Shown here one piece after another: positions 1 through 7,446 of a DNA stretch of 39,392 nt. The stretch is from Microcaldota archaeon (GTDB taxonomy: Archaea; Micrarchaeota; Micrarchaeia; Norongarragalinales; UBA8480), in assembly GCA_013425325.1 (NCBI GenBank), contig JACCLL010000085.1:1-39392 (forward strand), in the 5' to 3' direction. Each line of letters begins with the position of its first letter. The stretch's first letter is position 1. The position numbers were made by a program, and so were the translations under genes. The notes under the pieces were generated by a model, which saw only the letters and a list, made by a program, of their open reading frames with translations, searched no databases and was not told the origin of the DNA.

Positions 1-608
1 CTGGTGTTCCAGTCGAAAGTCGCGTTGGCCATCCTGCTTCCGAATTCGTCGGTTGCGTAAGCGCTTACCGTGGCGTTGTCGCCGGAGTTCAAGTAAGCCG
101 TTGAAGTGTTTATGTAAACGCGAGTCGGCTGGCGGGGAATGTGGATGTCGGGAACGCGAGCCTCTTCAAAACGGTCGTCGAAAAGGTCGGCGACGGGAGC
201 TATTGGCGAGCCTCCGCCGGAAGTGATTATAACGGACGCGGTTGCGTTCACTCTCCTGGCCGGCACAAGCTGCCAAGGCTCGGCGGAGAGGCTGGGCGTC
301 GAGGCGGTTACCGTAACGGTTCCCTCGCTCACGGCAGTCAGCAAGCCCTTTGAGGAAATGGTGGCCTGCGGGCCGGAAACGCTCCACGTTATTGAAGCGT
401 TTTTGACGAGTTTTCCATTAGAGTAGTAATAGGCGGTGAACTGCTGGGTTTCGCCAACGTCAAGAGATACGTTGATCGGAGAGAGCTTGATGTACTCCCT
501 CTTAACGTCTTTTACAACTGATTTCGTCACGAAAACGGCGCTCGCCTGAGCGGCGAGGCCGATTATCAAAACTAGTGCTACGAAAGTGAATACGTTCCGC
601 CAATTCAT
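1..608 (-). CDS. Secreted BIG2/Ig-like surface protein, N-terminal part (cut by window edge)
   Basis: The frame is open from an ATG at 608-606 to the left edge, giving 202 residues and no stop, so the C-terminus lies outside the window. Residues 1-24 form a Sec-type signal peptide: a short basic start (MNWRN), a hydrophobic core and an AQASA-like cleavage site. Residues about 40-103 match a bacterial-Ig-like group 2 (BIG2) fold, with the hallmark order 'SLDVGETQQFTA', 'ITWSVSG', 'ISSKGLLTAVSEGTVTVTA'. A second Ig-like unit begins near residue 162. Several NxS/T sequons are present. A Shine-Dalgarno AGGTGG lies 8 bases before the ATG, which fixes the start. The likely role is an extracellular or cell-surface structural or adhesive protein; no enzyme motif is visible in this part. 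The fold family is well supported, the function is not. Confidence 0.85.
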   Translation of the reverse strand, partial: MNWRNVFTFVALVLIIGLAAQASAVFVTKSVVKDVKREYIKLSPINVSLDVGETQQFTAYYYSNGKLVKNASITWSVSGPQATISSKGLLTAVSEGTVTVTASTPSLSAEPWQLVPARRVNATASVIITSGGGSPIAPVADLFDDRFEEARVPDIHIPRQPTRVYINTSTAYLNSGDNATVSAYATDEFGSRMANATFDWNT

Positions 609-615
609 TTCAATG

Positions 616-660
616 CCCACCTTTGCCGGATAGTATTAGCGAAAAACTAGTATTTAAAGT
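616..660 (-). promoter_or_regulatory. TATA-like box and Shine-Dalgarno of the BIG2 surface gene
   Basis: On the minus strand an ACTTTAAATA box lies at 660-651, and AGGTGG at 622-617 precedes the ATG at 608. A start site about 26 bases after the box would give a leader of roughly 20 bases carrying the Shine-Dalgarno site. Box and spacing are seen; promoter activity is inferred. Confidence 0.5.
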
Positions 661-670
661 ATGCACTCCG

Positions 671-694
671 CAGTAGTTACAAACCTAACTACTG
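671..694. repeat. Perfect 8-bp inverted repeat overlapping the map stop codon
   Basis: CAGTAGTT (671-678) and AACTACTG (687-694) form a perfect palindromic pair around an 8-base spacer. The right arm contains the TAG stop of the methionine aminopeptidase gene (691-689, minus strand). The element also sits just upstream of the TATA-like box of the BIG2 surface gene. It could be a transcript-end hairpin for map or an operator for the next gene. No T-tract follows it on the minus strand, so a simple terminator is less likely. Confidence 0.45.
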
Positions 695-1600
695 TTTAGT
701 GGGAACCAGCGGCTTGCAGCCGTTTTCTTCCACTACCACGGTGGTTTCGCTTTGGGAAACCACGCCTCCCGTCGACTCGCGCAGGCCGTGATACGGATAG
801 ATTACTTCCTGACGGACCAAGTCGGCTACCGCCAGCTTGAATTGAGTAGAGGAAACGTCGAACTTGGGCGCCAGCCAGCGCACGGCGAAAGGCAGTAGCT
901 TGTACTCTTCTCCCGCGTACTCGGCTAGCGCGCGGCTTGACGGCAGGCGGACTTTCTTTTCGCCGACCATCGAGTAAATCTGCAGGAAATCCGAGTCGGA
1001 AACCCTTCCTTTTCCGGTTGTTGCAAAGGGTTCGACTGCAAAAAAGTCTCCTTCCTGCAGCACGTAGGAACCGGTTTCAATGTTGGGAATCTCTTCGCCC
1101 GCGTGCAAAACGTAGGGGAGGAGAGAGTGGCCGCACAAGTTGGAAATAGGCTCGTAGCCCCTTCCCCTTATTTCAAAAGCAATGGCTTTGCCGACTTCGC
1201 TGACTGAAACGCCTGCCTTTATTTTTGACAACGCCGCTTCGAGGGCCGCGTCGCTTGCTTCAATCAAGTCCGCGTGCTCTCCTGAAAAGTCGACGGTAAA
1301 CGCGACGTCGGCAATGCATCCTTCCACGTGGCAGCCGAAGTCCACTTTCAGCACGTCTTTCTCGCCCACGAAACAAACGTCGCCGGCGCAGGGAGTGAAG
1401 TGAGCGGCTTCGTCGTTGCGCGACAAGTTCGTCGGAAAAGCAGGTTGGGCGCCGAGTTCGCGGATTTTTGCCTCGATTTTCTCCGCTAACTCCAAGAGTT
1501 TCACGCCGGGCTTTGTTTCGGCTCGCGCGAACGCCTTGACGCCAGCGGCTATTTCGCCTGCTTTCAAGTAGTTTTTGAGTTCTTCCTCGAAGCCTTCCAT
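689..1600 (-). CDS. map: Methionine aminopeptidase, type II (archaeal)
   Basis: This cytosolic metalloprotease removes the initiator methionine from nascent proteins. The 303-residue chain has the pita-bread fold signature. The five metal ligands appear in order: Asp87 in 'KVDFG', Asp98 in 'IADVAF', His158 in 'NLCGHSL', Glu190 in 'FFAVEPFATTG' and Glu285 in 'SQSETTVVV'; the substrate-side His67 lies in 'DEAAHFTP'. The insert between His158 and Glu190 and beyond, and the length near 300, fit the archaeal/eukaryotic type II class rather than the roughly 260-residue bacterial type I. The ATG start is supported by a TATA-like box about 28 bases upstream, which would give an almost leaderless mRNA. 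The gene follows DNA polymerase B on the same strand with a 40-base gap. An 8-bp palindrome covers its stop codon. Confidence 0.95.
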   Translation of the reverse strand: MEGFEEELKNYLKAGEIAAGVKAFARAETKPGVKLLELAEKIEAKIRELGAQPAFPTNLSRNDEAAHFTPCAGDVCFVGEKDVLKVDFGCHVEGCIADVAFTVDFSGEHADLIEASDAALEAALSKIKAGVSVSEVGKAIAFEIRGRGYEPISNLCGHSLLPYVLHAGEEIPNIETGSYVLQEGDFFAVEPFATTGKGRVSDSDFLQIYSMVGEKKVRLPSSRALAEYAGEEYKLLPFAVRWLAPKFDVSSTQFKLAVADLVRQEVIYPYHGLRESTGGVVSQSETTVVVEENGCKPLVPTKQ

Positions 1601-1620
1601 GCAAGGTTTTTCGTCGGCGC

Positions 1621-1632
1621 TTCAATAAAAAG
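1621..1632 (-). promoter_or_regulatory. TATA-like box of map (near-leaderless)
   Basis: CTTTTTATTGAA on the minus strand lies between the polB stop and the map ATG at 1600, centred about 28 bases before the start codon. Transcription would therefore begin at or next to the ATG. No Shine-Dalgarno sequence is seen in the gap. Confidence 0.5.
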
Positions 1633-1640
1633 CAGTAGCG

Positions 1641-4052
1641 TCACCAGTCGCCGAGTCCCTTCTGCGTTCCCTTGGTCTTCAGGTCTTCGGCGTCGACGCC
1701 AAGCGCCCCGAGTATTTTCAGCACCGCCGGAAGCACTTGGTTGTTTACGTAGTAGTCGGCGTCGTAGTCTTTCGCGAGTTCGATGGGCTGGGCTTTTTCG
1801 GAAATGCTTTTGCCAGAGCGGGTAATCACGTAGCCTATGGTTGAGTACTCGCCGTAAGGCAAACCAGCTTCCTGGGCTTTCTGCAGCGCCGACACTTCGG
1901 GGCTCATTATTTCGTATGCCTTTATTTTTTTCCTGACTTGAGTGTAGATGACGCAGTCTTCCAAAGGAGTTTTTCCGCTCTTGAGTTCTACAATGACTTT
2001 CAAAACCATTTCCTTCGCCTTCTTGACGTCGCCTTCCTTCAACAGCACTTCCAACACGCTGCGCTGCAGCCTGCGGGCAACGCGGCTCCAATCGCGTCGA
2101 ACGAGTTCGAATCCGCGTATCTTTATTTTCCCGTCCCGGTTGATCAACGCGTATTTCTTTTTCGCTCCGGCGTCGCCTTGTTTCTTGGAAACGAATATTC
2201 CGCGGGGGTAAAAGTCCTCCAACTCGAGTTCCATGCGCTCCGGAAGCAGTGAATTGACGGATTTCCTGAATTCTTCTATCTTCTTTTCCTCGCCCGGCTT
2301 GAACTGCAGCAACGCCGAGTCGGTGTCGGCGTACAACACTTTGAACCCCGCCTTTTCGGCTTGCTCAATAGCCTGCTTGATGTAGTGCCGCGCCCAGGCG
2401 GTAGTGCTTTCCGCGCATTCGCGCGAGTACCAGCGAGCGCGTGCATAGCCGAGGAAACCGTAGTAACTGTTTGCTAAAATCTTAAGTCCCCACTGGCGTG
2501 CGTACAACTGCTTGTACTCGTTGCTTTCCTTCGGCGTTTTCTTCATTTGCGCCTGCACCGCGCGGCGCGCGTCAATTATTTCTTCAAGCGTAGTGGGAAC
2601 CAGTCCCTTTATTTTGGAACAAAACTTGTGGCCCTGCGGCGAAACGTGCGCTTCCTTCGAGCAACAATCGCAGTTCAAAGCAAACGGGTCTATGTTGTGG
2701 GAAATGATTATCGACGGATACATTGACTTGAAGTCGAGCATGGCCAGGTTCTCGTAAACCCCGGCTTCCGGAGTTTTTACGTACGCTCCTTCAATCGGGT
2801 TCTGCTGACGGGCCTGAACTTCCGGCTCTTTGGGCTTGTTTGGAATGACTTCGCCGCGCTCGAACGAACGCCGCATCAACAGGCTCTCGACCAACTGTCC
2901 GGTAGTGCTGCGCGAGGTGTCGAAAAGCGTTTCGCCCGACAAGCGCGACAACTCGACTTCCAAGGAAAGAGTATGCTGCGCCAGCTCCAGGCACGCGACC
3001 GAGTCGTGCAAGTTGTATTTCGCCAGGTGTTCTAACGCAGCTCCGCCCGCGTCCCACGCCTTGTGGATTTCAAGCTTGTTTATGTCCGTCTTCTGCTTGC
3101 CGAGTATTTCCGCGTAAGCGTGGCCGAGAGTCATGCGGGGCAACCTCACCGCCCCCACGGTGTCGAGAAAATCTACTACCGGGTAGACGTCGTAGTGGAT
3201 TCTTCCCGGAACGCGGGTTACCGGACGGATTCCGGCTTGACGAGTTCGCAGGTTGGACAATACCCTTCCCGGGTAGAAAGACGCGTGGATTTTCTTGGAC
3301 CGCTCGCGCAAGTAAGGCAAGTCAAAGGCGTCGCCGTTGTACGAGCAAAGCAAGTCCACTTTCTTTTCGCGCAGCAGTTCGCAGAACCGCTCAATAGCCG
3401 CTTTTTCCGAAGGCACTGTTTCGACGAAGTCGGCGGAAAACTTTTTGGAGTAAGAGATAACCATCGGGGAATCTCCAGGCGAAGCGGCTGAAATCATTAT
3501 CACCGGGTCTTTCGCAGGGTTTGGGGCGTTGGCGGGAGTGTAGACTTCAATGTCAAACGCAAGAGTGCTGAACTCCGGCTGCGCAGGCGATTCAATGGGT
3601 TTTATCGACTTGATCATGCGGCCGTCCAACTCGACTTCGCACAGCGAGCACGGAAAGAGTCCGTTGTCTATCAGAAAACGTTTGGCGAAGGAAATGCGGT
3701 GTTCGTAACTCTGGCCGAATTCCTTCGTCGCCTCGTGCAGCTTCGGCACGTGCAACGGATCCTGCGCAAACACTTTCAAGAGCTGTACGCGCTTGCGGCC
3801 GATGACGCGCTCGACTTCTTCAACGGAAGTCGCGCCGAATTCCTTTCCCCGATCGCGGACTTTCAGGGAAACAATTTTTTTGGCCACTGCCTTGAAGTCG
3901 CCTTTGGGCAGCAGGTAGTAGTAGGGCTTGAAGGCGTTGTCGTAGGCGGGGAAGCTGCGCTTCGTCTTCTCGTCTTTCAGGAAAAGCCGCAGGGCGTGCT
4001 TTCCCCTGAGCGAAGTGCTTTCGACGTCCAGGAGGAAAGCGCGTGTTTTCAT
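1641..4052 (-). CDS. polB: DNA polymerase family B (archaeal PolB)
   Basis: This is a replicative or repair DNA polymerase with 3'-5' proofreading, 803 residues, close to the usual 770-800 for archaeal PolB. Exonuclease motifs are intact: Exo I 'AFDIEV' (Asp167, Glu169), Exo II 'SYNGDAFDLPY' (Asn239, Asp244) and Exo III 'YNLHD' (Tyr346, Asp350). Polymerase motifs are A 'DFKSMYPS' (Asp440), B 'KILANSYYGFLGY' (from 524) and C 'YADTDS' (Asp576, Asp578); motif C has Ala where Gly is usual. A Cys-rich stretch before 'GHKFCSKIKGLVP' matches the conserved cysteines of archaeal enzymes. No intein interrupts motifs A-C. An in-frame ATG at 4061 would add three residues (MRC). I prefer 4052 because a TATA-like box is centred about 26 bases before it and the family starts 'KTRAFLLDVE'-like. 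The neighbour downstream is map. Confidence 0.96.
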   Translation of the reverse strand: MKTRAFLLDVESTSLRGKHALRLFLKDEKTKRSFPAYDNAFKPYYYLLPKGDFKAVAKKIVSLKVRDRGKEFGATSVEEVERVIGRKRVQLLKVFAQDPLHVPKLHEATKEFGQSYEHRISFAKRFLIDNGLFPCSLCEVELDGRMIKSIKPIESPAQPEFSTLAFDIEVYTPANAPNPAKDPVIMISAASPGDSPMVISYSKKFSADFVETVPSEKAAIERFCELLREKKVDLLCSYNGDAFDLPYLRERSKKIHASFYPGRVLSNLRTRQAGIRPVTRVPGRIHYDVYPVVDFLDTVGAVRLPRMTLGHAYAEILGKQKTDINKLEIHKAWDAGGAALEHLAKYNLHDSVACLELAQHTLSLEVELSRLSGETLFDTSRSTTGQLVESLLMRRSFERGEVIPNKPKEPEVQARQQNPIEGAYVKTPEAGVYENLAMLDFKSMYPSIIISHNIDPFALNCDCCSKEAHVSPQGHKFCSKIKGLVPTTLEEIIDARRAVQAQMKKTPKESNEYKQLYARQWGLKILANSYYGFLGYARARWYSRECAESTTAWARHYIKQAIEQAEKAGFKVLYADTDSALLQFKPGEEKKIEEFRKSVNSLLPERMELELEDFYPRGIFVSKKQGDAGAKKKYALINRDGKIKIRGFELVRRDWSRVARRLQRSVLEVLLKEGDVKKAKEMVLKVIVELKSGKTPLEDCVIYTQVRKKIKAYEIMSPEVSALQKAQEAGLPYGEYSTIGYVITRSGKSISEKAQPIELAKDYDADYYVNNQVLPAVLKILGALGVDAEDLKTKGTQKGLGDW

Positions 4053-4073
4053 GCAACGCATTAGGGGAAACGC

Positions 4074-4084
4074 GGATTAAATCG
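4074..4084 (-). promoter_or_regulatory. TATA-like box of polB, deciding the start codon
   Basis: CGATTTAATCC on the minus strand is centred near 4079. This is about 26 bases from the ATG at 4052 but only about 18 from the ATG at 4061, so a leaderless transcript would begin at the second ATG. Confidence 0.5.
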
Positions 4085-4105
4085 TTTGCCGCAAGCCTTC
4101 GAAAG

Positions 4106-4140
4106 GGTTTAATAATTGGCCAAGGTGGTTTCTGCGGTGA
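4106..4140 (+). promoter_or_regulatory. TATA-like box and GGTGA ribosome site for the 127-residue coiled-coil gene
   Basis: GGTTTAATAATT (about 4106-4117) is followed by GGTGA at 4136-4140, 7 bases before the ATG at 4148. This pair places the start at 4148 rather than at the upstream in-frame ATG at 4043, which would overlap the polB start and promoter. Confidence 0.5.
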
Positions 4141-4147
4141 AACAATA

Positions 4148-4531
4148 ATGCCCGAGCCAATACGTCCTTTGGATGCAATAAAAGCGGACATGCGGACGCT
4201 CGACTCCAAAATCAACTTGATTGCCCAGAAAATCCGCATGATGGAAAAAAACGAGGAAGTCATCGGCAGGACAATGGTCGCGCTGAACGAAAAAATCAAG
4301 AAACTCGAGGAAGGCGGGGCAAGGACCGCGGCCGGAGCCGCCAAGGCAGGCGAGTCAAGCGCGGACATGGAGTCGCTGAAAGAACAGCTGAAAGCCTTGG
4401 AAGAAAAAGTAGAGGCTGCTCACTCGCAGTTACTTGAATTAAAGTACGTAATCGACTCGATCAACCCCTTGGAGTACGCTTCGCTCGACCAAGTAAAGGA
4501 ACTCCTGGAAGAAAAACTGGGCAAAAAGTAG
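4148..4531 (+). CDS. Small coiled-coil protein, unknown function
   Basis: The 127 residues are mostly helical with heptad-like spacing. A first coiled coil spans about residues 10-58 ('LDSKINLIAQKIRMME' onward), an Ala/Gly/Ser linker lies at about 59-75, and a second coiled coil spans about 76-105. The tail carries 'YVIDSINPLEY' and ends in a charged helix. The coiled coil followed by a short 'xxxINPxE' tail is reminiscent of the FlaC/FlaD/FlaE archaellum accessory proteins, but I do not see the full FlaD/E domain, so this is only a weak analogy. No signal peptide or membrane segment is present, so it is probably cytosolic. It is convergent with the HerA-like gene, with 3 bases between their stop codons; a run of six T follows at 4540-4545. 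It may form oligomers or act with its neighbours; function is unknown. Confidence 0.75.
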   Translation: MPEPIRPLDAIKADMRTLDSKINLIAQKIRMMEKNEEVIGRTMVALNEKIKKLEEGGARTAAGAAKAGESSADMESLKEQLKALEEKVEAAHSQLLELKYVIDSINPLEYASLDQVKELLEEKLGKK

Positions 4532-4534
4532 CGA

Positions 4535-6253
4535 CTATATTTTTTCGACTGTCAACGACCCTTCCTCAACCGGCTCTTCCGGAGCGGGCGCCGCGGGCTT
4601 CTCCTCTTTCTTCTCTTCAACAGCCTTTCTGCCGAAGCCGAACAGGGACTTTTTCTGCGGAGCAGGCTGTGGCGCCGGCGCGGTTGGCTTAGGCACCGGC
4701 GAAGGCAGCATCTGCTGCGCGACCGGCTTTTGCTGAAGCGCTTGCAAAGCGGACGGGGACTGAACAGGCGCCGCGGGAGCCGCAACGACTGCAACTGCCT
4801 CCGTGCAAGCGGAGTACGCAGGGCGGAGAGTGAAACGCGTCTGGCGTTCTCCTGCTTCGGCTCCTATTGCCGCTCCGTCGACTGCCTCGAACCTTACGTT
4901 GAAGTCGCCGAGCTTCTGCAAGTCCACCTCGTGCTGCGCGTGAACAACCATTCCAACTCCCTGTTTCTTGTACTTTGAGACGACCATTGCCGCCTCGTGC
5001 GCGATTTGCTCGGCATCCTCCTCGAACGCCAAAACCAGCGAAAGCGACGTCGTCGGAGGAACGGGAATCGACTCTATTATAGTCGCGATGAGCATGCGCT
5101 GTATTTCAATAGGATACTTCTTCATGCTCAGCATGAAGACTTTGCCTATCGCGTCGCGCCACGGCGTAGCCAGGTCCGCCGAAATGTTTTTGGCGAAAAG
5201 CGAGGGATAGATTTTCTGCAGCACCAGCAGAGTGCGCACCGCCCGCTTGATGTTGAAGAGAGTGACCGCCTTTGTTTCGCGCATTGAAGACAATTCAGTG
5301 ATTACGTCCGACAGAGAGAACAGCGAAGCGCGCTTCGAGTCGTAAGCCGCCTTGATTGGTTCGGCCACCTCGCTTCCGGTCAAGCCGAAGGCGCGGAGGA
5401 AGACGTCGGAATCCATTTTGCTCATGTCAACGTACAGTCCTTCGCCTAAGTCGAACGCCTTGAACGGAAATCCAGTCGGAGTTCCAGAAATGCCGAATTC
5501 GGCGAAGTGCGACGCGTCCTTGTTCGGCAAGGCAAATCCCTTGAACGACTCGTGAGCATCGAAAATCAGTACGGGAACGCTGTTCTGCAGCGCGCCCTCG
5601 AGCAAAAGGTGCATCAAGTGCAGCCTTGACTCGCGGTTTCCGCCGGTTATCGCAGCGGAGTATAGCGACTCTAGTTTCACTTCAAAGTCTTTTTTCTCGC
5701 GGTCCAGCCCGAGCATGAGCTTCGGAATGCGGAAGGCAGTTTCCACTCCCGTGCCCAACGGCCCTCCGCCGCCGATTGAAGTGTATGAAAACAGCGTAAA
5801 GGGGTCGCCAAGCAGCACCTGGGCTCTTGCGTCGTCGACTGCGCTCAAGTCCTGTATCTTGAATCCGTAAGCGGCGGCAGTGTCTTTCGTCAGAGAAGTT
5901 ATTCCCTCAAGTTCCAAGTGCTGTTTCTTAATCATTTCAACAAGCGCGTCCTGCGAGTAAGGCGCGTACTCCGGCGTTCCTCCCACCAACAAGTAGCGGC
6001 CCGCGTTTTCCTTGGAGTATTTTTCCACCAACGTGACTTCGCGTTTTTGGGCCTGCATGAAGCGCGCCAAGTCGCCTTCCACGTAAAAGATTTTCTTGAG
6101 AAGCATTACCACGCCGGTAATCTTGTCCTCCTGTTTTTCGAACACGAGGAGTAAAACAAGTTTTTCGGGGTTTTGGTAGATGGCCATGGGGTACTTGCCC
6201 CACTGGGCGCTGACCAGCCGAGTCCAAGGCCCGAAGGGCAAATCTAGTTCCAT
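4535..6253 (-). CDS. HerA/DUF87-like P-loop ATPase homologue with degenerate Walker A
   Basis: The 572-residue protein follows the HerA/VirD4-type layout. 'SAAITGGNRESRLHLMHLLL' (about 199-218) sits where HerA has its Walker A loop, but the GxGKT/S is replaced by GGNRESR. Next comes 'PVLIFDAHESFKGF' (about 227-240), which matches the HerA 'vlixDxHGEY' strand. Later 'SLVLAFEEDAEQI' (Glu411-Glu412) matches the Walker B/EEAH region, and 'KYKKQGVGMVVHAQHEVDL' (about 427-445) matches the 'GRKYGvglvlxtQ' sensor segment with Gln440. The N-terminal 190 residues may be a HAS-barrel-like or unrelated domain. The C-terminal 90 residues are Pro/Ala/Gln-rich and basic, hence likely disordered. ATP binding is doubtful, so a structural or regulatory pseudo-ATPase is the likeliest reading. 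The gene is divergent from the 145-residue gene and starts close after a TATA-like box. Confidence 0.7.
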   Translation of the reverse strand: MELDLPFGPWTRLVSAQWGKYPMAIYQNPEKLVLLLVFEKQEDKITGVVMLLKKIFYVEGDLARFMQAQKREVTLVEKYSKENAGRYLLVGGTPEYAPYSQDALVEMIKKQHLELEGITSLTKDTAAAYGFKIQDLSAVDDARAQVLLGDPFTLFSYTSIGGGGPLGTGVETAFRIPKLMLGLDREKKDFEVKLESLYSAAITGGNRESRLHLMHLLLEGALQNSVPVLIFDAHESFKGFALPNKDASHFAEFGISGTPTGFPFKAFDLGEGLYVDMSKMDSDVFLRAFGLTGSEVAEPIKAAYDSKRASLFSLSDVITELSSMRETKAVTLFNIKRAVRTLLVLQKIYPSLFAKNISADLATPWRDAIGKVFMLSMKKYPIEIQRMLIATIIESIPVPPTTSLSLVLAFEEDAEQIAHEAAMVVSKYKKQGVGMVVHAQHEVDLQKLGDFNVRFEAVDGAAIGAEAGERQTRFTLRPAYSACTEAVAVVAAPAAPVQSPSALQALQQKPVAQQMLPSPVPKPTAPAPQPAPQKKSLFGFGRKAVEEKKEEKPAAPAPEEPVEEGSLTVEKI

Positions 6254-6272
6254 TGCAAAGCCACTTTCCTGC

Positions 6273-6341
6273 GTTTAAGAAACACTACTTGCGTTGTCAA
6301 TAAATAGGTTGCGGGCTTTGCCGCAAAGCAGGTTTAAAAAC
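6273..6341. promoter_or_regulatory. Divergent promoters between the HerA-like and 145-residue genes, with a small palindrome
   Basis: TCTTAAAC on the minus strand (6280-6273) lies about 23-26 bases before the HerA-like ATG at 6253. GGTTTAAAAAC on the plus strand (6331-6341) is centred about 27 bases before the ATG at 6363. Both arrangements predict leaderless or nearly leaderless mRNAs. Between them GCTTTG (6315-6320) and CAAAGC (6324-6329) form a 6-bp hairpin or operator-like palindrome with a 3-base centre. Confidence 0.5.
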
Positions 6342-6362
6342 AGCTTGCAGTAATTAGTTTCG

Positions 6363-6800
6363 ATGGACGTAAAACTCATTGTTCGCCAAATGAAGGCAAG
6401 GGGACTCAGCGAAGACGAAATAAAGAAAAACCTCGAGGCACTTGGAGTCCCGAACCCGGACGAAGTGTACGCGCAGGCAGTCGAACGCGCGACCGAAGTG
6501 CAGCTCGAACCCGCTCCAAAGGAAGAAGAAAAACCGGCCAAGGAAGCTCCAGAGGAAGCGCCTTTTGTCATGACGAGCATAAGCGGCGAAGAGGAAAAGT
6601 CTGTTGAAGTCGGCAAAAAAGCCGCATCGTCAATGCCCGCAGAGGCAGCGGAACTCATGACCGCCATGCCGAAAACCGTTTCTTCAGACGTTGGCGCGAA
6701 AATGGATGAAACCATTGCGTTGCTGAAGGCGCTTCAGGACGTGAACAAAAAGATTCTCGAAACAAACCGGGAAATGCTCATGCGCCTGAAAATGCAGTGA
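6363..6800 (+). CDS. Small helical protein with acidic linker, unknown function
   Basis: I do not recognise this 145-residue protein. Residues 1-38 are a compact helical head ('IVRQMKARGLSEDEIKKNLE', then 'LGVPNPDEVY') resembling small helix-turn-helix folds in which a short loop separates two charged helices. Residues about 45-90 are Glu/Ala/Pro/Lys-rich and probably disordered. Residues about 110-145 form a coiled coil ending 'NREMLMRLKMQ'. It has no signal peptide or membrane segment. It is divergent from the HerA-like gene across a shared 109-base promoter region and likely co-regulated with it, so a partnership with that protein is plausible. A TATA-like box 27 bases upstream suggests a leaderless mRNA. 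Its stop codon is part of a terminator hairpin. Confidence 0.72.
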   Translation: MDVKLIVRQMKARGLSEDEIKKNLEALGVPNPDEVYAQAVERATEVQLEPAPKEEEKPAKEAPEEAPFVMTSISGEEEKSVEVGKKAASSMPAEAAELMTAMPKTVSSDVGAKMDETIALLKALQDVNKKILETNREMLMRLKMQ

Positions 6801-6825
6801 GCAAAAGAAGTACTCACTTTTTTTT
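6796..6825 (+). terminator. Hairpin plus T-tract terminator spanning two convergent stop codons
   Basis: AGTGAG (6796-6801) pairs with CTCACT (6813-6818) around an 11-base loop and runs straight into eight T residues (6818-6825). The left arm contains the TGA stop of the plus-strand 145-residue gene. The right arm contains the stop of the minus-strand membrane gene. The T-tract doubles as the Lys codons ending that membrane protein. Confidence 0.65.
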
Positions 6826-7158
6826 GGGTTCGTAGTGTATTACATACTCGGGAACGTTTTTTTTCTTCTCAGGCTCTTTGCCGAAAGAATTCCAGAAAAA
6901 GCCGAACAACTGGCCCAAGAAATTCAAGAACAAGCCGAAGCGCTCGCCCAACTCTTTTTCGCCGCCGAACGCCTTCTTCTCGGTTCCGCCCAAGCCCGAA
7001 GGCGCGTGCTGCGACGCGGAAGGCCGTGCTCCGCCGGAGCTTTCAAGCAACAGTGCCACCGCAAGGGCGGCTATAACTAAAAACGCGAAGAACACCTGCC
7101 CCGAGTACAGGAAGAAAAGCGCAACCCCAAGCAGAATCAGCGTAATGAATGCGTTCAA
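6814..7158 (-). CDS. Small membrane protein, last gene of a seven-gene membrane operon
   Basis: The 114-residue protein has two short hydrophobic segments (about residues 2-18 and 20-39, 'ITLILLGVALFFLYSGQVFF' and following). A Gly/Ser/Ala linker, an amphipathic Phe-rich stretch near 72-92 ('GLFLNFLGQLFGFFWNSFG') and a Lys-rich tail follow. I do not recognise a family. The start is a TTG at 7158 whose last bases overlap the TGA stop of the preceding gene (TTGA), with GGAGG about 10 bases upstream, so translation is probably coupled. A hydrophobic N-terminal anchor with a soluble tail suggests a membrane-attached scaffold. Function is unknown. Confidence 0.7.
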   Translation of the reverse strand: MNAFITLILLGVALFFLYSGQVFFAFLVIAALAVALLLESSGGARPSASQHAPSGLGGTEKKAFGGEKELGERFGLFLNFLGQLFGFFWNSFGKEPEKKKNVPEYVIHYEPKKK

Positions 7159-7436
7159 GCATACCCGCCTCCGTAGCCTTCCGGCTTTGCAGTGTCTCCC
7201 TTAATCAACAAAACAAGCACGATAAACAAGCCTATTAAGTAAACCCACGGGGGAACGCCGCTGCCGCCGAAGTAAACCAGTGCAACCAGCACTCCGCCGA
7301 CTGCCGCCGCCAGAAGCAGGAGCTTGCTCTTGGCAATCAACAGCAGCACGACAAGCAGGCCTACGGCAACCCACCACAAGCCGCTTTGGACCGCTATTAT
7401 CATGAGAACGATTATGAACAGGAAAGTAAAGTCCAA
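7155..7436 (-). CDS. Small multi-pass membrane protein (operon gene 6)
   Basis: The 93 residues are almost entirely hydrophobic. Segments lie at about 3-17, 20-37 ('LWWVAVGLLVVLLLIA'), 39-57 ('LLLLAAAVGGVLVALVYF') and 63-80, with a Gly/Tyr tail 'PEGYGGGYA'. The family is unknown. The start is a TTG at 7436, preceded by GGTGAGG, which itself overlaps the stop codon of the upstream gene. This is a clear sign of an operon with coupled translation. No polar catalytic residue is visible within the membrane segments. Confidence 0.7.
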   Translation of the reverse strand: MDFTFLFIIVLMIIAVQSGLWWVAVGLLVVLLLIAKSKLLLLAAAVGGVLVALVYFGGSGVPPWVYLIGLFIVLVLLIKGDTAKPEGYGGGYA

Positions 7437-7446
7437 GTTTTTTGCC

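Noticed and set aside
2680-2900. Possible intein in DNA polymerase B near motif A
   Set aside because: Motifs A, B and C are contiguous at normal spacing and total length is ordinary.
4043-4147. N-terminal extension of the 127-residue coiled-coil protein from an ATG at 4043
   Set aside because: It would overlap the start and promoter of polB. A TATA-like box and GGTGA site support ATG 4148.
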